NCBI GenBank assembly: GCA_951813065.1
Contig: CATOTH010000005.1
Coordinates: 434,001-498,000 of the forward strand
From: an uncultured Bryobacterales bacterium
Lineage (GTDB): Bacteria; Acidobacteriota; Terriglobia; Bryobacterales; UBA6623
Length of the DNA: 64,000 nucleotides
Reading direction: 5' to 3'
The position numbers and the translations under genes are program-made. The notes under the pieces were generated by a model that searched no databases, was not told the DNA's origin, and saw only the letters and a list, made by a program, of their open reading frames with translations. This document shows positions 15,655 to 25,264 of the stretch, piece by piece (position 1 is the stretch's first letter; each line of letters starts with the position of its first letter).

Positions 15655-17571
15655 TTGCTCTACTCAATCCAGAGATTCCTCGCCCCTTCGCTGCTGGTTC
15701 TTGTCGCAGTTTCGCCGACGGCCGCCGAGATCGACCTGGACGAGCTTGACTTCGTCGAAGTCTTCCGCGGCGTCTCGGGTGCGACCTCGATCACGCACGC
15801 TGGTGACGGTTCGGAACGCCTCTTCGTCACCGAACAATCCGGCCGGGTCTTGATCTTCAACGGCGAAAGCCTCCTCACCACCCCGTTCTTGGATATCCGG
15901 CAGCGAGTCCGGGCCGGCGGCGAGCGCGGCCTCCTCAGTGTGGCGTTCCATCCGAGTTATCCGTCGAACGGCTACTTCTTCGTCAACTACACCGACCTCA
16001 GCGGCGGGACGGTCGTCTCGCGCTTCACGGTCACGTCCGATGCCAACGTGGCCGACCCGGACTCGGAAACGATCTTCTTCCAGGCGGCGCAGCCGCAACG
16101 AAACCACAATGGCGGCCAGATTCATTTCGGGCCCGACGGTTACCTCTATATCGGGATGGGCGACGGGGGTGGTGCGGGAGACCGGAGCAACTGGGCACAA
16201 AACCTGGGCAGCGTGCTCGGAAAAATGCTGCGGATCGACATCGATCAGGGAACCACGGCGACCGCGCCAGACACGAACCCGTTCCTGACGACGCCAAACG
16301 CCCGCGGCGAGATCTGGGCCTACGGACTGCGCAACCCGTGGCGGTTCAGCTTCGACCGGCTCACCGGCGACATGTTCATCGCGGACGTCGGCCAGAACGC
16401 GATGGAAGAGATCTCGTTCCAGGCCTCGGACAGCACGGGCGGCGAGAACTATGGCTGGCGGCGGATGGAGGGCTCGAACTGCTACAACCCGTCGGCCAAC
16501 TGCAATTCCAGCGACTCGCTGGTCCTGCCAATCGTCGAGTACGCGAATCTCGGCGGAAACTGCGGCGGCTCGGTCACGGGAGGTTATCGATACCGCGGTG
16601 CCAGACATCCCCAACTCTCCGGCACCTATTTCTTTGCCGACTACTGCACCGGCGAGTTCTTCGGCGCGGTTGAGGAGAACGGTGCCTGGACCAAGCTTGG
16701 ACCGCGCGAAACAGAAATCAGCGTCAGGACGTTCGGCGAGGACGAGGGCGGAGAAATCTACTTCGCTGACTCAGGCGTCGTCTACCGCATCGAGGCGCCC
16801 CGGCCGTCGCCGCAGATCTCCGACGGCGGCGTGGTGAGTTCAGCAACCTTCCAGGTCGGGTCCGGACTGGCGCCGGGCAGCCTGGCAACAGCGTTCGGAG
16901 TCGGCCTCGCTACAACCACCGCAGCGGCCGATGGTTTCCCCTTGCCGAACGATCTCGGCGGCGGGTCAATGAGCTTCAACGACGCCACGGCCGCTCCGCA
17001 GATCTATGCCGCTCCGGGACAGCGGAATTTCCAGGTGCCCTGGGAACTTGGCGGCCTCGCGGAGGCAAACCTTACCGTCACGGTCGGCGATGAGACCAGC
17101 CCAGCGGTCGTGGTTCCCCTGGCTCGAATCAGCCCTGGCGTGTTCGTACTGAACTCCACTGGTCAGGCCGCGGCGTTGATCGCCTCGACCGGAGGGGCCG
17201 TCGCCGGGCCGGCGGGACCGTTCCCGGGATCCCGGCCAGCCCGGGCCGGCGAGACCCTGGAGATCTTCGCGACGGGCCTCGGGCCGGTGACGAATCCACC
17301 GGCCACGGGTGCTGTGGCCCTGGCGGATCCGATGTCCGCCACCGTCGAGTCCGTTAGCGTGCGAGTCGGCGGCGAGTCGATGAACGTGGTTTTCTCCGGC
17401 CTCGCACCGTCGTTCGCTGGCCTCTACCAAGTCAACCTGGAACTAGGGGACTCACCTCCGTCGGGGAACGCCGTTCCGCTTGTGATCCAGGTCGCCGGCG
17501 TCGATTCGAACACAACCTTCATCGCGGTGGAAGAGCCGGAAACGACTCCGACCATGGAGGTTGCCCCCTGA
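15655..17571 (+). CDS. PQQ-dependent sugar dehydrogenase with Solibacter C-terminal domain
   Basis: A 638-residue secreted protein with two parts. Residues about 25-385 form a glucose/sorbosone dehydrogenase (GSDH) six-bladed propeller: ERLFVTEQSGRVLIF, GERGLLSVAFHP, NHNGGQIHFGPDGYLYIGMG, EIWAYGLRNPWRFSFD and GGYRYRGARHPQLSGTYFFADY are all characteristic. Residues about 395-620 match the pattern of TIGR03437, the Solibacter uncharacterized C-terminal domain (LAPGSLATAFG, PQIYAAPGQRNFQVPWEL, ARAGETLEIFATGLGPVTN, VVFSGLAPSFAGLYQVNLE). That domain is the best lineage marker in the window. The N-terminus is a Sec signal (FLAPSLLVLVAVSPTAAE). The start is TTG 15655, the only candidate placing the signal correctly. 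It probably oxidises a sugar outside the cell; substrate unknown. Confidence 0.92.
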   Translation: MLYSIQRFLAPSLLVLVAVSPTAAEIDLDELDFVEVFRGVSGATSITHAGDGSERLFVTEQSGRVLIFNGESLLTTPFLDIRQRVRAGGERGLLSVAFHPSYPSNGYFFVNYTDLSGGTVVSRFTVTSDANVADPDSETIFFQAAQPQRNHNGGQIHFGPDGYLYIGMGDGGGAGDRSNWAQNLGSVLGKMLRIDIDQGTTATAPDTNPFLTTPNARGEIWAYGLRNPWRFSFDRLTGDMFIADVGQNAMEEISFQASDSTGGENYGWRRMEGSNCYNPSANCNSSDSLVLPIVEYANLGGNCGGSVTGGYRYRGARHPQLSGTYFFADYCTGEFFGAVEENGAWTKLGPRETEISVRTFGEDEGGEIYFADSGVVYRIEAPRPSPQISDGGVVSSATFQVGSGLAPGSLATAFGVGLATTTAAADGFPLPNDLGGGSMSFNDATAAPQIYAAPGQRNFQVPWELGGLAEANLTVTVGDETSPAVVVPLARISPGVFVLNSTGQAAALIASTGGAVAGPAGPFPGSRPARAGETLEIFATGLGPVTNPPATGAVALADPMSATVESVSVRVGGESMNVVFSGLAPSFAGLYQVNLELGDSPPSGNAVPLVIQVAGVDSNTTFIAVEEPETTPTMEVAP

Positions 17572-17738
17572 CCATTCGTCTGTTCTCGCACCCTCCCTGG
17601 AGCGGCTCGGTAGGCGCGGATTGATCACGGAGCCGATCGTCCATGACCCTTCGGCCACGTCGGCCTTGACGACGCAACCAACGGTCCGAGGACGTCTGGC
17701 CAACGATCCGGCGTTACCGGGTCCGAGCAGGGCTTAAG

Positions 17739-19412
17739 ATGTGTTCGAAGGAAACGCCCCGGTATCCCCACCGGCCCTTGAAATTCGGGGTGCACAACTT
17801 GCTGGCTCGGCTGTCCATCGGCTTCCTCGCCATCCTCCAGGTTGCTGGAGGATGGCAGGGTGAACTGTTCGACGTCGTTGTCTACGGAGCAACGCCCGGC
17901 GGCATTTCGGCGGCACTGTCTGCGGCTGGTCAGGGCCGCAGGGTCGCCCTCGTCGCATACAACACGCACGTTGGCGGAATGATGACCAGCGGCCTCGGGA
18001 AGAGTGATGTGGAGAACCGCGCGATGATCGGCGGCCTGTTTCGGGAGTTCACCAGGCGGGTCAAGCAGACATATGTCGCGCGTTATGGCGCCGAGTCGGA
18101 GAACGCGAAGCTCTGTCGCGATGGCTACTACTACGAGCCGTCCGTGGCCGAGTCGGTGCTCGAGTCAATGCTCCAGGCGCAGTCCGGGATCACTGTCTTC
18201 CGAGGATGGCGCGTCGAATCCGCGACCGTGGAAACCGACGCGCTCCGTTCCGTCGAATTCGAGCACCGCCGCCGCGGGGAACGTCAAACCCTCGCGAGCC
18301 GTGTTTTTGTCGACGCCACCTACGAAGGCGATCTCTACGCCGCCGCGGGCGCGGAATTCAGGCTCGGGCGCGAGTCACGGGACGCGTTCAACGAGCCGCA
18401 TGCGGGCGTGGTCTACTTCGACTACCAGCGCCGCGTGTTCCTCCCCGGTACCACGGGCGAAGCGAGCGAGTTGCTGCCGGCCTACACGTATCGGTTGTGC
18501 CTCACGAGGGATCCCGAGAACGCGTACCGGCTCGCCGAACCGCCACCCGGATATGACCGGGGCGAGTACCTCGGCTACTTCGAGGATCTGGAAGAGGGCC
18601 GCCTCGCCGGTCCGAAGGTATTCAAGCCGGGAAGGGGTTACAACCCGGCCCACTTTGACACACTCGTCCGCGCCTTGTCCGTGACAGACATTCCCAATCT
18701 CAAGACGGATGTGAATTTCAATCCGCGGCCTCTCGCCTTTCCGTTCCCGGAACAGAACCGCGGTTACATCGAAGGAGATGAAGCCACCCGTCATCGCATC
18801 GCGGAAAGACACCGCCGCCTCGCGCTCGGCCTTCTATGGTTCCTTCAGAACGACCCCACAGTGCCTGAGGAGCACCGCCAGCTCGCCAACGAGCTGCACT
18901 TGCCACGGGATGAATTCCAGGACAACGGGCACTTTCCGTTCCAGCTCTACGTGCGCGAGGGCCGCCGGCTGGTCGGAGAGTACACGCTGACCGAGCACGA
19001 CATCAGTGGCGACGGAAGTGACAGGCGCCCGCGCCGCCATGTCGACACAATCGCGATCGGGGAGTTCCCGATCGACAGCTTTCCCTGCCGGAAGAGGCAG
19101 CCAGGAGACACGACCGTCCTGGAGGGGTATCTCGGCATGCTCGACCACATCACTCGGCCTTACGAGATTCCCTATCGCATCATGATCCCGCGGCGAATCG
19201 ACGGCCTCATTGTTCCCGTAGCGGCCTCGACCACGCACGTGGCGTATTCTTCAATCCGTATGGAACCGACATGGATGGCACTCGGGCAGGCCGCTGGCAC
19301 TGCCGCGCATCTCGCCGTTCAACATCAAGTGCAGCCGCGGGATATCCCCATTGAGGAACTGCAATCCATCCTTGCGCAGCAGGGGCAGGTGCTACAACAC
19401 TCCAGTGAGTAG
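17739..19412 (+). CDS. FAD-dependent oxidoreductase (FAD_oxidored / xanthan lyase-associated type)
   Basis: A 557-residue flavoprotein. The dinucleotide-binding motif FDVVVYGATPGGISAALSAAGQGRRVALV follows an N-terminal hydrophobic segment (LSIGFLAILQVAGG) that looks like a signal sequence or anchor. Next comes the family block GGMMTSGLGKSDV and the region ending in DATYEGDLYAAAGAEF; the C-terminus has IVPVAASTTHVAYSSIRMEPTWMALGQAAGTAA, typical of this family. Members are common beside polysaccharide-degrading genes in Acidobacteriota and Bacteroidota, but their substrate is generally not known. ATG 17739 is used; a GTG at 17790 just before the hydrophobic stretch is an alternative. It overlaps the following sialidase-like gene by 8 nt, so the two are translationally coupled. 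Confidence 0.88.
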   Translation: MCSKETPRYPHRPLKFGVHNLLARLSIGFLAILQVAGGWQGELFDVVVYGATPGGISAALSAAGQGRRVALVAYNTHVGGMMTSGLGKSDVENRAMIGGLFREFTRRVKQTYVARYGAESENAKLCRDGYYYEPSVAESVLESMLQAQSGITVFRGWRVESATVETDALRSVEFEHRRRGERQTLASRVFVDATYEGDLYAAAGAEFRLGRESRDAFNEPHAGVVYFDYQRRVFLPGTTGEASELLPAYTYRLCLTRDPENAYRLAEPPPGYDRGEYLGYFEDLEEGRLAGPKVFKPGRGYNPAHFDTLVRALSVTDIPNLKTDVNFNPRPLAFPFPEQNRGYIEGDEATRHRIAERHRRLALGLLWFLQNDPTVPEEHRQLANELHLPRDEFQDNGHFPFQLYVREGRRLVGEYTLTEHDISGDGSDRRPRRHVDTIAIGEFPIDSFPCRKRQPGDTTVLEGYLGMLDHITRPYEIPYRIMIPRRIDGLIVPVAASTTHVAYSSIRMEPTWMALGQAAGTAAHLAVQHQVQPRDIPIEELQSILAQQGQVLQHSSE

Positions 19413-20604
19413 GATTTCGCAGTGCTTTCTCGCCGTCATCGCGACCGGCTGCTCCCTGCCGGAGAGTGGAGTTCTCTCCCGGCCGGACCCGGAATCCAAC
19501 CCGGAGCGCGCGCTCATGCTGAGCCTGAACGGCGCCGACCTGGACCCTGACGAGATTGATTTCGCAGGACTGCCACGACTGAATGCCCAACACGCCGTCC
19601 TCAGCGACGTGCGGCACCAGGCAGGCCGATGGGTCCACCAACACGCGTACCTCGCCCGGCACGACGGCCGGTACTGGGCGATGTGGAGCGACGGCCCCGG
19701 TATTCCAAAGCCGGACGTCACGCCAGGACAGCACAGGAACGTGGTGCCAGGCCACGACCAAGCCGGCACGAGGGTGTCCTTCGCGACCAGCGAAGATGGC
19801 GTGAACTGGACCGGGCCCGGAGATCTTTCGGGTCCGCCACGCATTGACGGGTACGGGTGGATCGCGCGCGGCTATTGGGAGCGGGACGGTCAGCTGCTGG
19901 CGCTTGCAAGCCACTTCAACGCGCCTGGCTACCCCGGGCCTGGCCTCAGCCTCGAGGCCTTCCGCTGGGACTCGGATGCGGGCGGGTGGGTTGACCATGG
20001 ACGCGTCTTGGACGATGCAATCAACAATTTTCCGCCCAAGAGGCTACCGGACGGCCGCTGGATGATGTCGCGCCGCGACCACCAGCGGCAGGTCACAATG
20101 GCCGTCGGCGGAATCCAGGGCTTTGACCAATGGGAGATTCATCCAATGGCAAGCTACAACTCCGGTGGGCAGCCGGAAGAGCCTTACTGGTATGTCCTGC
20201 CCGACGGGAAGAATGTGGTCGGACTGATACGGGACAACGCCCAGTCCAAGCGCCTGCTGCGGACGTTTTCCACCGACAATGGCCGGACCTGGAGCAAGAT
20301 CGTCCAAACCAATTTCCCGGATGCGACGAGCAAGTTCTTCGCCATGCGAACCTCCAAGGGCTATTTCGTCCTGGTTTCCAACGCCAGTCCGTCCGGCCGC
20401 GATCCGCTGACCCTGTCCATCAGCGACGACGGGCTCGTCTACGATCGCATGTTCTACCTGGTCGGAGGCCGGCACGTCGACTATCCGCACATCATTGAGC
20501 ATGACGGGCATCTTCTGATCTCCTTCTCGGGCGCAAAGCAAACGGTGGAAACGCTCAAGATTTCGCTGGCGGACCTGGATGCCGCGTTCGCGCGAAAGGA
20601 CTGA
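19405..20604 (+). CDS. Sialidase-like beta-propeller lipoprotein
   Basis: A 399-residue exported lipoprotein. The GTG start at 19405 lies inside the end of the upstream gene (8-nt overlap) and gives a signal peptide ending in the lipobox IATGC. The mature protein is a propeller with at least two Asp-box repeats (SEDGVNWTG and STDNGRTWSK, pattern SxDxGxxW), plus blade-like strings such as RWVHQHAYLARHDGRYWAMWSDG. This is the fold of sialidases and related glycoside hydrolases or glycan-binding proteins. The sialidase catalytic Arg triad and Tyr/Glu pair could not be assigned with confidence, so the activity is open. Coupling to the FAD oxidoreductase suggests action on the same glycan. Confidence 0.78.
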   Translation: MSRISQCFLAVIATGCSLPESGVLSRPDPESNPERALMLSLNGADLDPDEIDFAGLPRLNAQHAVLSDVRHQAGRWVHQHAYLARHDGRYWAMWSDGPGIPKPDVTPGQHRNVVPGHDQAGTRVSFATSEDGVNWTGPGDLSGPPRIDGYGWIARGYWERDGQLLALASHFNAPGYPGPGLSLEAFRWDSDAGGWVDHGRVLDDAINNFPPKRLPDGRWMMSRRDHQRQVTMAVGGIQGFDQWEIHPMASYNSGGQPEEPYWYVLPDGKNVVGLIRDNAQSKRLLRTFSTDNGRTWSKIVQTNFPDATSKFFAMRTSKGYFVLVSNASPSGRDPLTLSISDDGLVYDRMFYLVGGRHVDYPHIIEHDGHLLISFSGAKQTVETLKISLADLDAAFARKD

Positions 20605-20937
20605 GGATGTGCAGCGAAGAGCTGCTCTACCGCTGCGGTTGCCGGCGCACGCAGACACCGAATGATCTCCTCGACGTTCACCGGGGAAGTGCATGGCGTG
20701 TCGCCATGGGCAAGCAGTGAGGTGACCCGCTCAACCGCTGGTCTTCCGAGCAGGTAATCGATCAGGACTGTTGTATCCAGGAGCACGAGCGTTGTCTTAT
20801 CCAACGCGCCGTGGATCGCCGCTGCGCTGCCAGCTCACCCAAGCGGCAGGGTCATCATCCCAGTCGTGTTCGCTGTTACGAAGTATGCCGGCAGCCTTGT
20901 GCGAGGAACTAGGGTCGAGCCGCCGTCCAGCGCTTCG
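20605..20937 (-). pseudogene. VapBC toxin-antitoxin remnant
   Basis: The minus strand starts a VapC PIN toxin at TTG 20804: TLVLLDTTVLIDYLLGRP has the first catalytic Asp, and TSPVNVEEIIRCLR matches the second motif. The match ends after about 65 residues, and the frame then runs into the antisense of the sialidase-like gene, so the 3' half of the toxin is missing. Just upstream an open stretch (20937 to 20797) encodes an antitoxin-like tail (SEHDWDDDPAAWVSWQ) whose TAA overlaps the toxin start, as in real vapBC pairs. It is blocked by an in-frame TGA at 20938-20940 and has no recognisable DNA-binding part. Both halves are dead. Confidence 0.6.
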
Positions 20938-20963
20938 TCACGCAATCCGCTCGCATGCACCAG

Positions 20964-22646
20964 CTAGGTTTCTTGGCCGGCGTGCTTGCTGATTCGGGCC
21001 AGGACGGCTCTCCGGGCGAAGTCCAGTTCGGGCAGCCGCATGAGGCGACAGAGCGCGTACAGCACGGCCGCGCCAGAGGGCACCGCGACAACAAGCACCG
21101 CGAGCCGACCGGCAAACGTACCCGGTCCGATCCACGACTCGACTAGCTCGGCGAGGCCCCAGCAGCAAGCGCCCATGACGGCTGAGGCGAGCCCGATCTT
21201 CCCCGCGGACACCAGCAACCGCCTTCCTCCCACGCCATGGATCCGTGCCCTCATGAAGGCGAAGAGAAGGACGGAGTTCAGACTCGCCACGAGCGATGTC
21301 GAGAGTGCAAGCGCCCAGTGGCCCAGACCGAGGGTGTCAATGAAAAATTTGTTCAGGTTGAAGTTCAGCACGACGGACATGACCGACACCAACATCGGGA
21401 TTCGCACGTTGCCGAGGGCGTAGAACGCAGGAGCCAGCAACTTCGTCGAAGCGTATCCGACAAGTCCCAGGCAATACGACGACAAGGCCAGGGCCGTCTG
21501 CTCCGTATCAAATGGCGTGAACACCCCACGCTCGTAGACCACACCAACGAGGGGTCGGCTCAGAATGAAGAGCCCTACTGCCGACGGGATCGTGAGGAGA
21601 AACATCAGGCCAAGGGACTTGGAAAGTGTTTCCCGGAAATCGTTGATCCTGCCCTCGCTCGCGTCTCGGGAAATCAGAGGCAGGGTTACCGCCGCGACGG
21701 CAACCCCGAACATGCCGAGGGGCAGCTGCATGAAACGGAACGCGAACGCGAGCCATGACACTGGGCCACTAATGGTCTGTTCGGCCGAACCCGCGAGCTG
21801 GGAAGCGAACATACTGTTGACCATCACGTTGACCTGCACGGCCGACGCCCCGATCGTGGCCGGGCCCATCAGGCGCAGCAATTGGCGGACGCCAGGATCC
21901 AGAAACCCCGCCATCGGACGGAAGCGGAGCCCTGTACGTCGGAGGGCGGGTATCTGGCAGATGTATTGCACGCCGCCGCCCAGCAGGGTGCCGATGGCCA
22001 TACCGACGATCGGCTCGATGCCCAGTCCGGGCCCAACAGCAAATCCGAGCAGGAGACCGGCAACGACAGACGTGATGTTGAAGAAACCGGAAGACAGGGC
22101 CGGAATACCGAACTTGCCGTGCGAGTTGAGCACACCCATTGCCTTGGCAGCAAGCGCAATGAGAAGGAGGAACGGCATCATTACCCGAGTCATCAGAACC
22201 GTGAGCTCGTACTTGCCCTCGATCTCGGCGTAGCCAGGGAACATTAAGTTCACTAACGGCGGCGCGAAGACTGTTCCCAGAACGCAGATCACGATCAAGA
22301 CTGGCACGAGCAGGGTCGTGAGGCGATTGGAAAGCGCGTAAGCCTCCTCCTTGCCTTCGGTCGAGAGCGTTTGGGAGTAGGTGGTGACGAACGCGGCCGA
22401 CAGCGCGCCTTCCGCGAGGAGATCGCGCAGCAGGTTCGGGATGCGATACGCGGCGACGAACGCGTCCTGTTGCAGGCCGGCGCCGAACAGTCCGGCAAAG
22501 ACAATCTCTCGGGCCAGCCCGGCAACCCTGCTGAAAGCAACCGCCAGGCTCGCAACGCCCGCCTTGCGCACTACCTGAGCGTGGGCAGAATCCGCGTCGG
22601 GCACAGGCCTGGATGGCGAACTCAGACGGACCCCCTTGAGGATCAT
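20964..22646 (-). CDS. murJ: MurJ lipid II flippase
   Basis: A 560-residue polytopic membrane protein of the MOP superfamily that moves lipid II across the inner membrane for peptidoglycan synthesis. The hallmark N-terminal block is present: FSRVAGLAREIVFAGLFG, then DAFVAAYRIPNLLRDLLAEGALSAAFV with the conserved RxPNLLR. About 13-14 hydrophobic segments follow, and the conserved MQLPLGMFGVAVAAVTLP lies near residue 270. Length is slightly above the usual 510-530 because of an approximately 30-residue N-terminal extension. ATG 22646 is used, although no clear ribosome binding site precedes it. The gene stands alone on its strand next to the vapBC remnant. It is expected to be essential and is a good housekeeping marker. 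Confidence 0.95.
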   Translation of the reverse strand: MILKGVRLSSPSRPVPDADSAHAQVVRKAGVASLAVAFSRVAGLAREIVFAGLFGAGLQQDAFVAAYRIPNLLRDLLAEGALSAAFVTTYSQTLSTEGKEEAYALSNRLTTLLVPVLIVICVLGTVFAPPLVNLMFPGYAEIEGKYELTVLMTRVMMPFLLLIALAAKAMGVLNSHGKFGIPALSSGFFNITSVVAGLLLGFAVGPGLGIEPIVGMAIGTLLGGGVQYICQIPALRRTGLRFRPMAGFLDPGVRQLLRLMGPATIGASAVQVNVMVNSMFASQLAGSAEQTISGPVSWLAFAFRFMQLPLGMFGVAVAAVTLPLISRDASEGRINDFRETLSKSLGLMFLLTIPSAVGLFILSRPLVGVVYERGVFTPFDTEQTALALSSYCLGLVGYASTKLLAPAFYALGNVRIPMLVSVMSVVLNFNLNKFFIDTLGLGHWALALSTSLVASLNSVLLFAFMRARIHGVGGRRLLVSAGKIGLASAVMGACCWGLAELVESWIGPGTFAGRLAVLVVAVPSGAAVLYALCRLMRLPELDFARRAVLARISKHAGQET

Positions 22647-22977
22647 TCAGGGGAGAAGTCCGTCCGGCTATTGGGTAGCATATCAGCCGCCCGCGCGGTC
22701 GGCTCCCACGTCTCTAGCGACTGGCCACGGTTGACACTGGAGCCTCAGTCACGGCGCAGCTAGTGAACCGTCTCCGGCTTCAAGATGCGGAGCCCGACCC
22801 GCACTCCCCCCCGTTCTACAAGAAACCCGGCCCTGTGTAGACTGTGTCCTATCGCTTGCCTGGCGGCGCCAGAATTGATTCACAATGCCAATTCATGCAG
22901 TCCATTGGCCCGCTCGGGCGCGACTGCGCGACGCCTTCGCTTTACAGGCGACGTGCAACTGCGCCACTGTGTTTGCT

Positions 22978-24402
22978 GTGCGAAATCTGGTGCTTTCCGT
23001 CTCCCTTTGTTTGGCCTGTTCCGGCCCGCCCTCGGGAACCGAGCCCGCCGAATCGCGCCTCCCGCCAAACATCGTCCTCATCCTGGCAGATGACCTGGGC
23101 TACGCAGACGTTGGGTTCCATGATCTGCAGGACTTCGAGACACCCAATCTCGACAGCTTGGCAGCGGCCGGAATCCGCTTCACCAATGCCTACGTGACTC
23201 ACCCCTATTGCAGCCCCTCGCGGGCGGGCTTGCTCACGGGCCGGTATCAGCATCGATTCGGCCATATTCACAATCCCAAGTTTCGCGCCGGAGAGGGCTT
23301 GCCGCTGGAGGAAACTCTTTTGCCCGAAGTCCTGGCGCCAGGCGGTTACGTCAGCGGGGTGGTGGGAAAGTGGCACTTGGGTGACGGACCGGCATTTCAT
23401 CCGCTCCAGCGTGGATTCGACGAATTCTACGGCCTGCTCGGGGGCGGACACGATTACTTCAAGTCCAACGGAGAAGACGCACGGGAGTACCTGATTCCGC
23501 TCGACGCACACGGTGGGAAGATCCCGGTCGAGGGCTACCTGACCGACCAACTCTCTGAGGCTGCTCTCGATTTTGTCCGCCGTCACTCCGGGCGTCCGTT
23601 CTTTCTCTACCTCTCCTACAACGCCCCTCACGGCCCACTGCAAGCGCCACCGGAAGCGCTTGCGCGGGTCGATTCGATCGCAGACCCCAGGCGACGAACC
23701 TATGCCGCAATGGTCACTGCCCTGGATGATGGCGTGGGCGCGGTCCTCTCGCTTGTCGAGGAACTCGGCTTGACTGAGAGCACGTTGGTGTTCTTTCTGA
23801 GCGACAACGGCGGTCCAACCCCGGCCAACGCTTCGAACAACTCGCCGCTGCGAGCAACGAAGGGGACGGTATACGAAGGCGGCGTGCGAGTTCCATTCGT
23901 CGTCTCGTGGCCTGGGCGCCTTCCGGCCGGTTCCCGATACGAGCCTCTGGTTAGCGCGCTAGACATCTTCTCAACGGCCGTGGCGGCCGCCGGCATCGAG
24001 CTACCTGGAAACCTCGACGGCGTCGATCTCATGCCGTATCTGACCGGAGCCCAGTCCGAAGCACCCCATGACCAGCTTTACTGGTATTCGGACGAGGGTG
24101 GGCAATACGCCACGCGGACGGGCGAAAGCAAGCTGGTACGCATACTTAACCGCGAACCGGAGCTGTACGCGATCGACAACGACATCTCCGAAAGCCATGA
24201 CGTCAGCGATGCCAGCAAATCGCTGACCGACGAACTCGTTCGCGCGATCGATGCCTGGCACGCCCCGCACCCCGGGCCAGCCTGGCCCGGCACCCGCGGC
24301 GAGCGCCCCGTACACCCGAACACCGCGAAGGCGCTGGGAGCGGACCAAGACGAGATCGACGCGTGGGTAGCGAAGCAAGTCTACGACGAGAGCAGGCGAT
24401 GA
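22978..24402 (+). CDS. Sulfatase lipoprotein
   Basis: An S1-family sulfatase of about 474 residues. The frame opens at ATG 22885, but a start at GTG 22978 (or GTG 22969) gives a clean lipoprotein signal, RNLVLSVSLCLAC, so the later start is preferred. The metal site is NIVLILADDLGYADVG; the formylglycine motif is CSPSRAGLLTGRY, a fully canonical CxPSR; GKWHLGDG and FLSDNGGP supply the remaining active-site segments. The mature protein should be anchored in the envelope by lipid and face the periplasm or cell surface. Upstream is divergent murJ; downstream is a gap and then a TonB-dependent receptor that could import the products. A separate maturase must activate the Cys. Substrate unknown. 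Confidence 0.92.
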   Translation: MRNLVLSVSLCLACSGPPSGTEPAESRLPPNIVLILADDLGYADVGFHDLQDFETPNLDSLAAAGIRFTNAYVTHPYCSPSRAGLLTGRYQHRFGHIHNPKFRAGEGLPLEETLLPEVLAPGGYVSGVVGKWHLGDGPAFHPLQRGFDEFYGLLGGGHDYFKSNGEDAREYLIPLDAHGGKIPVEGYLTDQLSEAALDFVRRHSGRPFFLYLSYNAPHGPLQAPPEALARVDSIADPRRRTYAAMVTALDDGVGAVLSLVEELGLTESTLVFFLSDNGGPTPANASNNSPLRATKGTVYEGGVRVPFVVSWPGRLPAGSRYEPLVSALDIFSTAVAAAGIELPGNLDGVDLMPYLTGAQSEAPHDQLYWYSDEGGQYATRTGESKLVRILNREPELYAIDNDISESHDVSDASKSLTDELVRAIDAWHAPHPGPAWPGTRGERPVHPNTAKALGADQDEIDAWVAKQVYDESRR

Positions 24403-25264
24403 CGCATATTCTCCTCTGGACCTTCTCCGGGTATCTGTGACGGCGTTGAATGGTCGGCCGGGTTGACGGCTCGCGATTCGGTTCGGATGGCAGTGAGTTA
24501 CTGCTGCGAGCCGCGGCGGGTGCGGCATCCGGTCGAGGTTGTGGCCGGGGTGCGTGCTGGGCGTGTCCTTGGACCACGAGGGTTCAGGAAATCAATCCCT
24601 GCCAAGCCGCTATCCACGTAGATTTCGAATTGGTTGCCTACCAAGAGCCCGGGAAGACCGCGCGACTGCGAGAATCACCCAATGCGTTCCTCATTGACGA
24701 GGTTCCCCAGGTCCAGTCTCGAAATATTGCATGCCCTTGGAGGAGACAGTATCGGAGCTTGAACGCCAACTCTCGCCCTCTCGCTAGTCATCATTACAAT
24801 TGCAGTTTGTCCGCGCTCCTACACGAGTGAGGCGTAGCCGATGTCGATCGCAGCTCTGAGGCCGCGGCGCCAGGGGCCGATTCGATCGTTGGATCTGGCG
24901 GTGTGATGGTGCACGATCCGGCCTAGCGCAGTGGCGGTGGTGGGTATGAGGAAAGTTTCGCAAGGCAATGGCGGCTATTCCGTGCGCAGAATGAGCTCCA
25001 ATCCATGCCACAGCCTCCATGGCCCTTTCCGGTTGCTGCCACCCGTGAGCGGATCGAGAGATAGGTGACGATTGGCTGGTGGGGTTCGAACTCAAGATGG
25101 GGGAACTTAACGCCAATCCACGGGACACTGTGCAGTGCAGGGTTGGACGACTGTCGCCGGACGATCCGGTATTCTGGCTTGAAGACGACCAGCGTGTCGG
25201 CGACCGGACGCTTGTCCTGCCCACCGGCCGTCGGCACACAGCTTGAGGTGCCCGAGGTCGATCG
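24403..25264. other. 862-nt gap with only ORF debris
   Basis: No gene with a supported start was found. The stretch 25049-25246 is open in one plus frame and looks protein-like (EIGDDWLVGFELKMGE ... DDPVFWLEDDQRVGDR), ending in TGA at 25244-25246; it may be the 3' end of a lost gene. A second open stretch (24450-24830) reads VDFELVAYQEP near its middle but resembles nothing I know. The promoter of the TonB-dependent receptor must lie here but was not identified. Confidence 0.4.
25049..25246 (+). pseudogene. Possible C-terminal remnant of an unknown gene
   Basis: An open frame of 65 codons after a TGA at 25046-25048, reading as a compact acidic/basic segment with PDDPVFWLEDDQRVGDRT near its end. 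Its composition looks more protein-like than neighbouring frames. An internal ATG at 25097 could start only 49 residues. I do not recognise the family. It lies 18 nt upstream of the TonB-dependent receptor gene in the same orientation. Confidence 0.25.

Noticed and set aside
25075-25100. tRNA-like T-arm GGTTCGAACTC
   Set aside because: The flanking bases do not pair into a 5-bp stem and no acceptor or anticodon arm can be drawn.
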